From Rotaria socialis (taxonomy: Eukaryota; Rotifera; Eurotatoria; Philodinida; Philodinidae), in NCBI GenBank assembly GCA_905331475.1, contig CAJNYU010002841.1, positions 62,001 to 126,000 on the forward strand: a DNA stretch of 64,000 nt, given 5' to 3'. Each line of letters starts with the position of its first letter. The stretch's first letter is position 1. The notes below the pieces were generated by a model. That model was not told the origin of the DNA. It ran no database searches and saw only the letters and a program-made list of their open reading frames with translations. The translations under genes were made by a program, and so were the position numbers. Positions 23,002-34,915 of this stretch are shown in pieces.

Positions 23002-25619
23002 ATATCTTTTGCTCCGTTCTGTCGTCTTATCGAAAGATAAGAGATATAACAAATAGTAATTAGAAAATCTCAACAACAGAAATAAATTTACATATGAATG
23101 AAGTAATTAATCTCGTTTTGTCTATCATCGACTTCTATTACTCTTAAGAAAGATAATGTTCACTCAATTTATACAATTAACAAAGCAATGATTTCCACTG
23201 TTATTTTTCTACACAGAAATTAAGAAATGAAAAGATCAAATTTTATAGTAGTTCTTTTTTTTTGCAATAGAAAATTACATAACAGATTTACTTCTAGCAT
23301 AAACAATGAAGTTATTCGCGCATAATAGGCCTATCAATAATGCTCATTTATGATAAAACAGAGGCTTATCTAGTATCAGAATGTTTTAACAGGAAATGAC
23401 TATTACTGAAATATTAATTTTCAAACCATTGAACAAAAATGAAATTAATGATTCAATTTTTATATTCGCTTACGGCAATAACATTCCAGATGAGAGAGAA
23501 AAACTTGAATCTCAAATTGTTTCCTTACAAAATAAGAACATAATATCTTTCTTGTCTAAGAAACTCACCTTTTATTTGTAAAATAAATTAAGACAAAATT
23601 TGATAATTAGTGAACCTGTAGGAAGTTTTTCCTACAGATTTAGTTAAGAATGGCACGTCTTTTCATCTCAACAAAATTATAAGGTTAACAAGTTAAAATA
23701 TTTGCATATCACCAGCAATTATCAAAAAAGACACTGATATCGTTTTTTTGTATGTAGACGAAACGTTTCCAGTAGTGTTTTTGTTCAACATCATGTGACA
23801 ATATAAAATCATCATTGCAGAGAATGAATATGTTTAGGCGCCAGTAACAAAATTCATATTTTCAGAATGGAAACTCTTCAAGATAGAATATTTCAACACA
23901 AATGAAATTAAACTGTCAAACTTATTTTATTAGAAAAAATTATTTTCGATAGAAAATAAAATGATGATGAAAATAAGCACGACAAAAAAGTCAACATTTT
24001 AATGAAAAATCTTTCTCATAAAATTTAGATCTATAGAAGAGCGGATAGATTTGTAGCACAAAAGCACAAGGAAGGACGTACGGAAGGAATTTTGATGAGT
24101 ACTAATTTACACTAAAGAACATTTTGTTTTTCGTTAGAGATTTATGTGGTAATTTTAGTATCATAATTATATTTTATCAAAAGCACTTATCAGTGATCAA
24201 CATATAGAAATACACAATTATTTTTCTATTGTTCTTGTCTGGTGTTAAAGTGACCTAGTGCTGAAGTCATTGAACTCTCTATCATAGTAATATCAATCAA
24301 GTTTAACTGCAGCAATTTTAAAATTGTCACGTTATCCACAGGAAAATAATGAACAGGAAATCTAAGAAGCATTTCTTTTAGATTTTGAATCATTAACAGC
24401 AATTTAGCCATGATTTTCTTCTTACTTAACTTACGTATTATCATGCAAAAAACATACGCGTTGTATTTATATTAAGTTCAGATTTTATATTATATTCTAT
24501 CTAATCGATAATGATAAAGAAGAAATGCTGAACTAGAAAAGAAAAGAATATCGTAGATCAATGGCAGCTATTTTGCTTCTAGTATTAAAAAAATACAACA
24601 AAATCTCTTGTTTTTAATTGAACTATTTATGCTCATCTAACCGTTTTAATGAGTGCAAAAAGAATAATTTTCGCTAAACTCTTTCCATAATGCGATTTCT
24701 TTTTAAGTTTTTTGTATATAATCTATCGATTATTAAAACTGATAATCATGGCTATACATTAAGACTCAAGAGAAATTAAATAAAATATTATCTTTTGTTG
24801 TTTCAAAAGAAATTATGAATAATGGAATAATTTCAAAATGTATATTTAGAGTCAATGCTATTATTACCATCAAAGATGGGCTCAAAGTAGACTGAAATTT
24901 GATAATTCATGGAAGATAAAAAACTAGATTCTTTCCTGCTCTGTATAGTCAAGATAGTAAATGAAAATTCTTATTCACCGTTTAGAAAAACATGATGTGA
25001 TTACTAGTATTTAAATACTATTTCCTTCTTTCTCTTTATTTTGAGAGATTCGCATAATAATAATCTGAAGTTTACGAGTTTCTAGTAACTAAAAATAACA
25101 TCTGTAAACAGATAATCGACTCAACTGATTTTATTTCTCTACCGAATTGGATGTAGATATTCGTTTTACTTTCTAAAACTTAGTACTGAAAAATAATTGC
25201 TACTCTCATAGTAAATTGAATGGGGAACTTTCTAAATGAATCTTACTAAGTATTAACCTTAAAACAACTGTATAGTCGATTTATTTCCTTGAAAAATGGA
25301 AAATTCTTACATTTCAAGAATCATATCTAAATTCGCCGCTGGATTTAGGAAGTCTGATACGTTTATAGATAAACAACTGTAAATTAGACAATTTTCAAGT
25401 AAAATATCTTAGAAAAATATTAATAATTCATTTTCATTAAAAGAAAACATCTTTATTCTTTCTCAATCTTGTCTACTATGATAAAAATTTCAAAATGTAT
25501 GCTGTTCTAAACTATCATAATTATAATGAGTAAGTTTTTCTTGTGAAATAAATAATCTAAGCTCGAAAAATATCTACTTATTGCATGTGAAACTAAGAAT
25601 TAAATGTTAATAGCATGCA
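23002..25619. other. Gene-free AT-rich region
   Basis: No gene recognised on either strand. The short frames at 23396 and 24226 lack any family signature. Confidence 0.55.
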
Positions 25620-25623
25620 TCGC

Positions 25624-25700
25624 AGTGTCCTGATAAATCCCCGAGGGGGACATCCTTTGCAAAGAATGTTTTCGCTCGAATCCTGACAAGCGCCGCGGTG
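25624..25700 (+). other. GC-richer island, possible degraded tRNA-like sequence
   Basis: An isolated GC-rich patch in AT-rich surroundings. It has a hairpin CCCC-GA-GGGG, an anticodon-arm-like CATCC/GAATG around TTTGCAAA and a weak B-box-like GCTCGAATCC. The cloverleaf cannot be completed, so a tRNA origin is only a possibility. Confidence 0.2.
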
Positions 25701-26909
25701 TATAGTTATTCGTCATAATTCATTAGCCTTCATATGCAGAAGTATTAATTCTTGTTTCTATCATGAAAGAAAATATACTATGAAATGTAAAGTAAAATGA
25801 TAATACTATACTTGTAATTTGCATGAAGAATTCTAATGATAGGATTTCTTCAAATATTTATATCAAATGAGTTTTCGATTAGAAGAAACGTCAAATGAAT
25901 AAGATAACAGTCATTTATTAGCTTTTTGGTTCGTCACTTATTTTACTTCATGTCAAAAACATTTCTTCTATGATTTATTTGTAAAAATTGAGAATCGTTC
26001 TGAGAGTTATCAGTGCATTTACAAACTCATTTATATAATTAGAACACCATCTTTAAAAAAAATATTTCAAATGTTCCTTAGAGTAAGTTCAAACAGGTTC
26101 GGGATGAAATGATCGCGGCATACAGCATATACCGTTTGCAATGAAAAATAGATGCTTCTTTCTAGTTATTTGAAAGAAAATTACTGCATACCAGTTTTTT
26201 ACTAAAAACAAATCGAACACAACAGTAGTGAAATCGATGAATTTAACACCAACACAAGAAATTAGAAAGAAGTGGAAAACAAATAATTTAAATTGCCTAT
26301 ACATCATTTCTAAGTTAGAGAATAATTATCAAAAAATCAATTGAATTTTAATGAGTTGTCATGAATTCGAATAACTCTCTATCAGTTATTCATTGATTTT
26401 TTGAATAGTTTTTAAGTTACTTATTTGTAATGACTTTTCATTTTGTTTTTTTTCAAACTCATCCTAATTCATCCAAACTCACCAATCACGTTGTTCTCAT
26501 TGATTAATAAAAAATACTAACTTATACTAATCATTAACTGAACGAAACTGTTTTCATTCGAAAACGAACTATTTGTTTCATTGCTAAATGAAAGAAAAAA
26601 TTATTTCTGTACTTCATATCTTTGAATTAATCTCAGGAACTACCCGAGGATACTGTATGCTCCTAATACTATATGACAAATATTTTTATATTAAAATTTC
26701 TGAATGAAAATATTTGCCTACAGCTAAATGATTTTGCTAAAAATCTAACTGAACTTGAAACACTTCCCTAAAGTACTGTAACAGGTTATGAAAGTAGGTC
26801 TTAGTTTATTCTACTCGTGACACTACTGCTATTTACATATAGAATAGATATCGAATATTCCGAATAAAATATGTGAGACCAATGCAAAAGATAGTTTATT
26901 TTTAATATA
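25701..26909. other. Gene-free AT-rich region
   Basis: Nothing recognisable apart from AT-rich spacer sequence up to the inverted-repeat element. Confidence 0.5.
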
Positions 26910-27876
26910 ACAGGTGGCCCATAAAGAATTGTCCTATTAGTATATTTGAATTTTTTTTGTCTTCCTTGAACACGATCGGAGTGTCTTTTTTTTTACCAAA
27001 CGATTCTCCGCTCAATTCTCTGCAAAAAATGTATTGACTGTTTTACTTTAAAATCCAAAGATTCAAAATGCGATAGGTAATTGTGAGAAGGACCAAAGTG
27101 TATGAAAAAATAATTTTATTTTTCAGATATTTTCTCACATCGAGCTATATTTTTTCGAATGCTTTCACAAGTATCAGAAGACGGTTTCAGTATGTTTTAT
27201 GTAGTTTCAAATGCGCTCTATCTCGTCTTGTAGAGCAAAAGTCATTTTAATCTAAATATTTGATACAAACATTAGGTTCACTACAATCAAGTGAAAAATA
27301 ACAACAATTAGTATCTGTTTTTGCGTAACTAAACAAAACAATGTTCTTTTCAAATCTCAAATACCCAAAAATAACGAAAGGACATTGGTTTTCAATACAA
27401 ATTAAAAAAAAGATGCACGAGTGAATCCACTTTGGCTAAGCTTCATTTGTTTTATTGGGAAACTTACATTATTGATGAAAAAAATCGTCGTTTTTTGAAA
27501 AATTGACAAAAAATAATAAAATTCTTACGTCCTCAATTCTAACTGCGAGATTTTTTAATCATTGGTAAACAAATAGAGCGTTTTAAGGCGCACACGATGG
27601 CTACCATAACTTTTCTTTCTTACAAACTTTGAGTGGATTATACCCGAAACGTCTGCTGTTCAATTTATCCACGTTTATTTTTTTCTACATTTTGGTATTT
27701 CTCACGATTGTCTATCGCATTTTTTGTCTTTGGATTTTGAAGTAAAACAATCAATACATTTTTTGTAGAGAATTGAGCGGAGAATCCTTTGGTAAAAAAA
27801 AGACACTCCGATCGTATTCAAGGAAGACGAGAAAATTCAAATATACTAACAGGGCAATTCTTTATGGGCCATCCGT
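26910..27876. mobile_element. Non-autonomous Tc1/mariner-type element (MITE-like) with long terminal inverted repeats
   Basis: The 967 bp element is flanked by TA on both sides (26908-26909 and 27877-27878), the target duplication of Tc1/mariner elements. The termini read ACAGGTGGCCCATAAAG on the left and, inverted, ACGGATGGCCCATAAAG on the right, similar in style to mariner ends. The inverted repeats extend about 200 bp inward (to about 27115 and from about 27670) with scattered mismatches. The interior holds no transposase frame. Divergence between the arms suggests an old insertion. Confidence 0.8.
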
Positions 27877-27878
27877 TA

Positions 27879-28385
27879 GAATTTCTCTTTTCTGTTGTAT
27901 ATACTCATTTTTATCCTGAAGCTGATGAATACCATCACGGAGATCATTATGAATTTGACTAATTAATATGCCGTCTGGAAATGATGCGATAGCCAGAAGC
28001 GATATTCTTTCTTGTATTTATTTCACACTGTTTTATAAAGACAGAAAAAGAAGAAAAACAAAACAAGATCGACAAATCATCTGACGAAAAGATGAATATC
28101 ACAGGCATAACGATATAAAAGACTAGAAAAAATATTTTTTGTTATTTTGTTTCTGTTATTGTTTGTTATAAAAGCCAGATGAAGAAGTCACAATAAATAT
28201 ATTGATAAATAATATTACATAGAAATCATATGATAAAGATAATGAACAATTAAGTAGAAGTTCAATTTGTGCTAAAAAGAAAAGAAAGAAAAAACAGTCA
28301 AATGTCTATTGACTTTGTATGAAAGATGTTATTCTAAACAGATCTTGTTCATTAAAAGAAATGAGATGAATTGTATAGAAAAAAC
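27879..28385. other. Intergenic region downstream of the Ig gene
   Basis: AT-rich sequence with no gene; it should include the 3' UTR of the minus-strand immunoglobulin-domain gene. Confidence 0.55.
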
Positions 28386-31367
28386 TTAGAAGGATGCCGC
28401 TACCGCTAACAAAACATTATATTATTGTTCAATTGTTTCACAAAGCTAATCTACTTTCCATCAACCAGATACAAATGAAACCTACCATAAGTTGGAGATG
28501 ATGATATTCGATCTTGTTTTGCTATTGCTAAATCGGAAAGAATTGATTCTAAATTAAGGTTAGAATTTTATTTTGCGTAAAGCTTTTATATTTCGATAAA
28601 AACAACAAAAAAATTATACCATTGATGATAATATATGCTTTAGATACTTTAAATTGGTTTTCCGCTTCACATTCATACATGCCAAATAGATTTGTGTAAT
28701 TTAATGGATCAAACTTTGAAATAAAAACACTAGTTTTAGTTTAAATGATGTTTAAAAGATTAAAATTTTACTTGTATTAGAAATGGTAATTGTATGGTAT
28801 AATCATTAATTTCTATACGTTTCATACTATTCATTTCAATACGATTACGTTTCCATTTTGCAGATCTTAACGGACGTGCTATTATGGTACAATTGAGTAA
28901 AATTTGAGAAGAAAAACGAGATATTGTAGTTTGAACTGTTACTTCAGGTGGAACTAAAGTGAACCATAAATCTATGTCAGTTTGTGAAATTTCAATGAAA
29001 TGAAACAATCAAATAGTTATTATTAATGTATAGTTCTGACTGAATAACGTAAACAATCGAAAAACTTCATAGTTAGCCAATCGAACGAACGTGTCATTAT
29101 TGGATTGTATGAGTTTCATCTGTGTTATTATTAGTTTTCATCTGTAGAAAAAAATTCAATAGATAGATATTCTATTTTAGAAATTCTCTGTGCAAAGAAT
29201 GATTAAAAATTCCGGAACTGCACACGTCCTTTCTCGATTGTATCGAAATATAATAATTTGTGATAGAATAATCGCCAAATTTATGTAAGATGAAGCTAAC
29301 CTTCGATACGCTATCACCAAATTGTACATTTCTTTCACCTGCTGAATAAAACACTGAAACAAATTACGACCTTTTCTCTTGAAAAAACTGCAAATGAATG
29401 ATTAATGTATCATTTTTCACGGTAGATCAGCTCAAACAAAGTTTATGTAAAAAAGTACTTAAACCATATGTGTCTAAATGCAACAAAAAAGTACTTTGCA
29501 CCCTGCTATGATATATTTGTTCAAGCACATATGTGAATGAACTAAATTCATGTGGTATAGACATTTTTCTTTTTTTTGTTATTTTATTGACGAACATAAT
29601 GGTTGAATGAATGACAGAAGGAAAGAGCACAAGCATGTGTCCACTTTTGAGATCGTCATTCGTTTCTCTTATCACATGTGCACACAAACGTTCAATATAT
29701 ATATATATATATTTGTGTATATTATAACTAATCATTATATTATGATCTCTAATTTCATACTATATCGACCTCCTACTGTTTGACAAAAGAAGAAGAAAAA
29801 AAAGTTCATACAAGCTTTATTCTTTTCTTCTGTTGAAGAGTTTCTATATTTATATTAATAATTGAGTCTGTAGAAGTACGTAATACTCAAGAGTATACTT
29901 TTTCAGTACCATGGCTTTATTCATTTTTGATAAGATGACATCTTCTTTCTCGTAGTATTAGATTAGAAGCTAAGACAAAGAAGAAGAGAAGAGAAAAAGA
30001 ATCAAATGCTTACTAGCTGGAACTAAATGTCTTGTGCGTGTATCACGTGGGGGTATACCATTATCAGCAATACATTGATAATTCATTGGTGTTGTACGTG
30101 AAAAATTTCTTATAATTAATTTGTTATCATAAGGTATTATATCTAGTCGAAGTTAACGAAAATTTTCTTTTGTTTTATTACTTAAAATTCTTACTGTGCT
30201 TATGATTTTCGGTTGATATGATATTTTGTGCTGGTATGTCCCAATGAATTTTCGGTTGTGGAACTCCACGAGTTAAACATTTTAAAACAATTTGTTCATT
30301 CTCAATAAGTATTCCATTATTGTTCGATTCAATTGTTATATCGACAATTTTAGGCGGTGCTAGAAATATTTACAGACAAAAAAGAGAATAAGAATAATTA
30401 ATCAAATTTGTCGCCAAACAAAATAACATAAATACTTTATTTTAGACGCGTCCCTATTCTCATCAGAAGAAAGTCAAAGACAAGAGAAAACATGTATGTT
30501 AATGGTTCAATCAATTAAAGCTAACACAGAAAAACGAGTGAAAAACGCTGTAGGGAGTCATTTTATTACATAAATTTGATCTCGTCACAATGTGAAATTT
30601 TCAAAAAAAATGACTTTTATGATTATTTGTATGATATTATCGATCGAATAAATTTTATTGTGTGAAAATTTCCTGTTTAGTCTCATCAAATAACAATCGG
30701 AAACACCTTTCACATATTAATAAAATAAAGTAGGGTCACACATGAGTGTGAACGATAAAAATCTATGCTTACTCAAAACGGTTAAATCAAATCGTTTTAT
30801 GATTGTTAATGTTCGATCATCGGTTGAGATGCGACACGTGTATTCTCCTGCATCCTCCTCCGATACATCAGATAGAATAAGACTCCACGTCCACGCATAT
30901 CTAAACAAGACAAAAAAAAACACATATTTTAACATCACGCCGTATTGATGTTGACTAACGGCTTTCTAAATTTTTTTGTTTTTAGCCAAACAAAAAATGT
31001 CACGTACTTATGTTCAAGCATAAATCGTGTGCGATCATCACTTCCAATATTTTCACCGGTTTTTAGTACCAACAAACGTCCTGTGGGTCCATAAAAATCA
31101 ACCTAAACATAGATTTCCCAAGTGAAAATGATGCAATAATATTCTATTGTGCTTTTTTTTATTATAAGTTAAAGAAAAATAAAACATGAATGATAGATCG
31201 TAAGACATGAAAATACTTACTGGCTTGTTAGAATATCGTTCGGGTAGATCACATATAAATGTTGTTGTTTCACCCGTATTTACAGATAATTTTTCCAAAT
31301 AATCATCAAATGTTACGATGGCCGATGAAAATAATAGAAGAATAAATATAATTACAGTTAAAACCAT
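28386..31367 (-). CDS. Secreted three-immunoglobulin-domain protein (Lachesin/IgLON-like)
   Basis: Predicted extracellular adhesion or recognition protein. Nine exons: 31367-31221, 31102-31008, 30900-30773, 30359-30195, 30142-30014, 28953-28772, 28713-28620, 28548-28486, 28405-28386. They join in phase to 340 aa. Residues 1-20 are a signal peptide (VLTVIIFILLLFSSAIV). Ig1 has FICDLPE and EEDAGEYTCRI but lacks the core Trp (VDFYG instead). Ig2 has VLKCLTRG, IHWD and NYQCIADNG. Ig3 has LLNCTIIA, AKWKRN and MYECEAEN. Three Ig domains at about 340 aa match Lachesin/IgLON proteins. The tail (SPTYAVAASF) is not hydrophobic enough for a GPI signal or membrane span, so the product may be soluble. The tiny last exon is the least certain part. 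Confidence 0.85.
29695..29712. repeat. (TA)n microsatellite in an intron
   Basis: Short TA tract within the 1.06 kb intron between exons 5 and 6 of the Ig gene. Confidence 0.8.
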
Positions 31368-34300
31368 ATGTATTTTTTGTTTTTTAACATGAACACCTTC
31401 TCATATCTAGACAAAAAAAAAAGAATAATCTTCTATCTAAATGTCTCCAGCAGCATCACTCGTTCATTCTTTTTTTCTTCTTCTTTTGCTCTCTTTTCTC
31501 TCTTTCTCACTCTCCTTTTTGTCCATACACATAATTATATATATATATGTGTGTGTGTGTGAGAGAGCGTGTGTGTTCATTTTGGATTTAGTTATGTGCG
31601 TGCGTGCATAGGTTAATAGAGAGAGAGAGCATGACTGATTATCAATGCTTACTTGCAAAGATGTTGAAGAGAGAAAGATTGAATAGGAAATTATAGGCCT
31701 TGAATAAATTGAAAAAGAAATCATCTTACTGGAACACTAAACAGCATGCATGCGCATAAACACAAATCCTTCGGCTTTCGACATATTTATTTCATTAGAA
31801 TCTTTTTTCTGATGTGTCTTCTATTTTTATAGTCAATGAGACTGCTCAAGGTCGGAAGAAGCCTTTTGTTTTTTCATTATATGCTCAAAAACTAATTGGA
31901 AAAAAACCGATGATAACTATTGTTGACAAGGTCGTCGGTCTGTTGATGGATGAATAATGCCTGGTTAGGAAAACAGTCAAAAATATAGAAAATACACACA
32001 TAAATATAATAATATTTTGACGAAAAAATTCTTTTCTTCGTATGTCTAAATGATTATGCCCAAGTTAAATATATATAATATCTATTTTGAGGAGGCCTTC
32101 TTTTTTTGTCTATAGTAGAAAAAAGAGGAAGTGCAGAGCCGGAAGAAGACAAAAAAATGAAAGAAAGGATTTACTTAGGACATAAGTGGAGAATGACAAC
32201 CGTGCAATAAGTAGCAATGGTCTACTATTTCAAAATGCTGTATGTGTGTAGTAGACTAATGATAGCGATAAATCTATTAATTGAAATACTAGAAAGAAAT
32301 AGCAGTGATATAAATTTCAAGTGTCAAAGAAAAGCTGAACAAAGAAACGAATGATCGAAATATATTGTATGGTTGACTGTTATCATCGATAAATAAAATA
32401 ATATATATATATATAAATATATATGGATCAATGATGTAGTTGATTACTCAATCGACTAGTATTTTATTTTGTCTAATTTCATGTATATATGTATGTATGA
32501 GAGACAAAGCACAGATGGAATAGATGAGAGACAACATGCAATCGTTCTCTAGCCGATGATGAGGAAAGAAGAAAAGATACAATAGATGACAATTGATTCT
32601 TGACATGAGCTTTATATTTGTTTATAGATATATATATGCATACATACATAGTTTGTCTACATTGACCTAATTTTTTAATGCATACTCAAACGATGTTTTA
32701 CAACATAGAAAACGAGCAAGTACGTACGATTGATTATATCTTCTCCATAATCATTCTAATCAATCTAAGACAGTCGAAAATTTTTGCGAAGAAACGAAAG
32801 GAACAAAGTGACAGTATCCAATGGCAATACAATGTATGTATGTATGCACATAGACATGATTAAAATTGTTTTGTTCAAGAAAAAATTGGAAAGTATTATC
32901 TATTCTATTGTTATTGTTATTTAATGAATGTATTCAAGAGAAAAAACAATTGTATTATGAACTTATGCTTTTCTATTCGCAATATAGCATATGTCAATTT
33001 AAATATCGATAACAAGAACATGTTTTGTTTTACCATCTGTTTACTTAAATATTCATCGACGTGTCGTAGAATTATTAGTGATTGAAGATCAGACATATTG
33101 TTGTTGTCCAATTTAATGATTCATTTTTAGTGAAAATTTCAATTCAAGATTAAGCTTTTTAACATATCCCGATCGCGAGTCGACATATGATGTCATTGTT
33201 ACTCGATAAATGAAAGAAAAACTTTGGTATTGTTTTATCATTCACATGAAATTCTTTTCAAATGAATGCTTATATATTATAGAAATATCTCAGCGGAAAG
33301 CGTTTTATTTCACTCAAGAGAAATATAGATATACACGTAGATCGTATTACGTAAAGAAAGTATGAAAAGTGAACATTGTATAGAGCAAAGATTTATTTAT
33401 TTTTATGTGCTCAAAAACGCTTTTGTTACGATAAAATCAATAACTTCTATTCGTTAATCTTAGTTTAAAATGAGAGTATTTGATTTACCGATAACTATTT
33501 GAAGATGAATAAATAATATTTTTGAGAATACGCTGTGTTCTTCGACAGTAAAGAGATTGGCATCTCTCGTCAAAATTCTATAAGTATGAAAAAAAAGGCC
33601 AGTCTTGATTACTGGTCAAAATGCGATATCTTCATGTCATTCTCTTATTATCATTTCATCTGATTGTCGTGAATTTACCATAATGGAAATAATTCTTAGT
33701 AGATTTTACCAAAAGTTAGCCATATTGTTATGTATTTTTCAAAGCATATCAATTCGTTTCTTGATAAAGTGTGATCATATGCTAAACTATTATCGAATTT
33801 AGTTTGATACCACTAAATATTAATAATAATTTAACAAATTATACTTCTATTCTTTGAGCAGTGTTGAACTTTGTCGATATTTACGATTTCAATTTTGTAC
33901 ATAGTGAATTTTACGGTAGTATCGTACTACTAGGACAGATAAAAATGGTCAAGTATTAGAAAAATAAAATAAATATTTTCTATCTATGTAATTTAAATCA
34001 AACGAGTGTAAAGCATACGAACAACAACACCGGTGACAGAGTAAAAAATTGAACAGCTAAATGTTTTCTAATAGCTTGTGTAATATCCATTCTTATGTTT
34101 GAGAAATTTATACTGATTTTTGTTATTATCTGGCATTAGTAAAAAAAACTATCAATTTTCTAACTGAATTTAATATTTAAATCAGGTACTTTCTTTTAAC
34201 ACCGCGTTTGTTTATGATTATTTCGATTTTCTACTATACTTCTACTTATCTACTAGAATAATACTTATTTTTTTATTTTTTCTCATTTGACTAAATACGT

Positions 34301-34915
34301 ATGCATTTCACATTGGGGAATAATTGAAAAATAAAAATCATGAATATGCAAACAAATATTTAACTGCTCTTTGTTTACTGTGCTCTCTAAAAGCAAGCAA
34401 ATATTTTAATAAAACTAATTCTACAAGAAAAAAAATCATTCTGTTCTTTGATGATAGAAATAAAATGAACCTCACTGATCTGATAAACGAATTTTAAATG
34501 ATATTGGAGAGAAAAAGCTAACGATACACTTTACTTTGTATGAGATTTCCATAGCGTTTCATCCTTTTTCATATAAAATTGAGATTCAAGCTCGATTCGC
34601 TATAATTTTGATATTTACATAATGTACTGTAAGCTATTTAAGATTTCTAGATTGCTTGATGCTCTGAAAAACAGATTCTTATCAGTTAGTTTAATCTTTG
34701 CATTCCTTCCAACAGAGTAAATATACGTGTAGGATTAATAGAATCGACTTCAATATTAAATCATTGAATTTAACATGAGATAGACCTATTTTAAGTATTA
34801 TTCTGATATTGATTGCAAGTGTAACTTTTAAAATCACAATGATTTCATTTTATTTCTTATAACAAACAATCCAAAAACAATATTAAACGAATATGGAGTT
34901 TTTTCTTCTTTTATT
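31368..34915. other. Gene-free region with several microsatellites
   Basis: A 3.5 kb region between the Ig gene start and the FTSJ3 stop. It contains the compound microsatellite at 31536, a (TA)n tract at about 32400-32425 and GTAT-rich words near 32480. No coding sequence is recognisable. Confidence 0.55.
31536..31570. repeat. Compound microsatellite (TA)n(TG)n(AG)n
   Basis: Alternating TATATA passes into TGTGTGTG and then GAGAGAG. A second (GA)n run is at about 31619-31629. It lies in the 5' flank of the Ig gene. Confidence 0.85.

Noticed and set aside
29172..29735. Several minus-strand frames inside the long intron of the Ig gene
   Set aside because: They overlap each other in different frames, include microsatellite translation and lack Ig-type Cys spacing; the flanking Ig exons join in phase without them.
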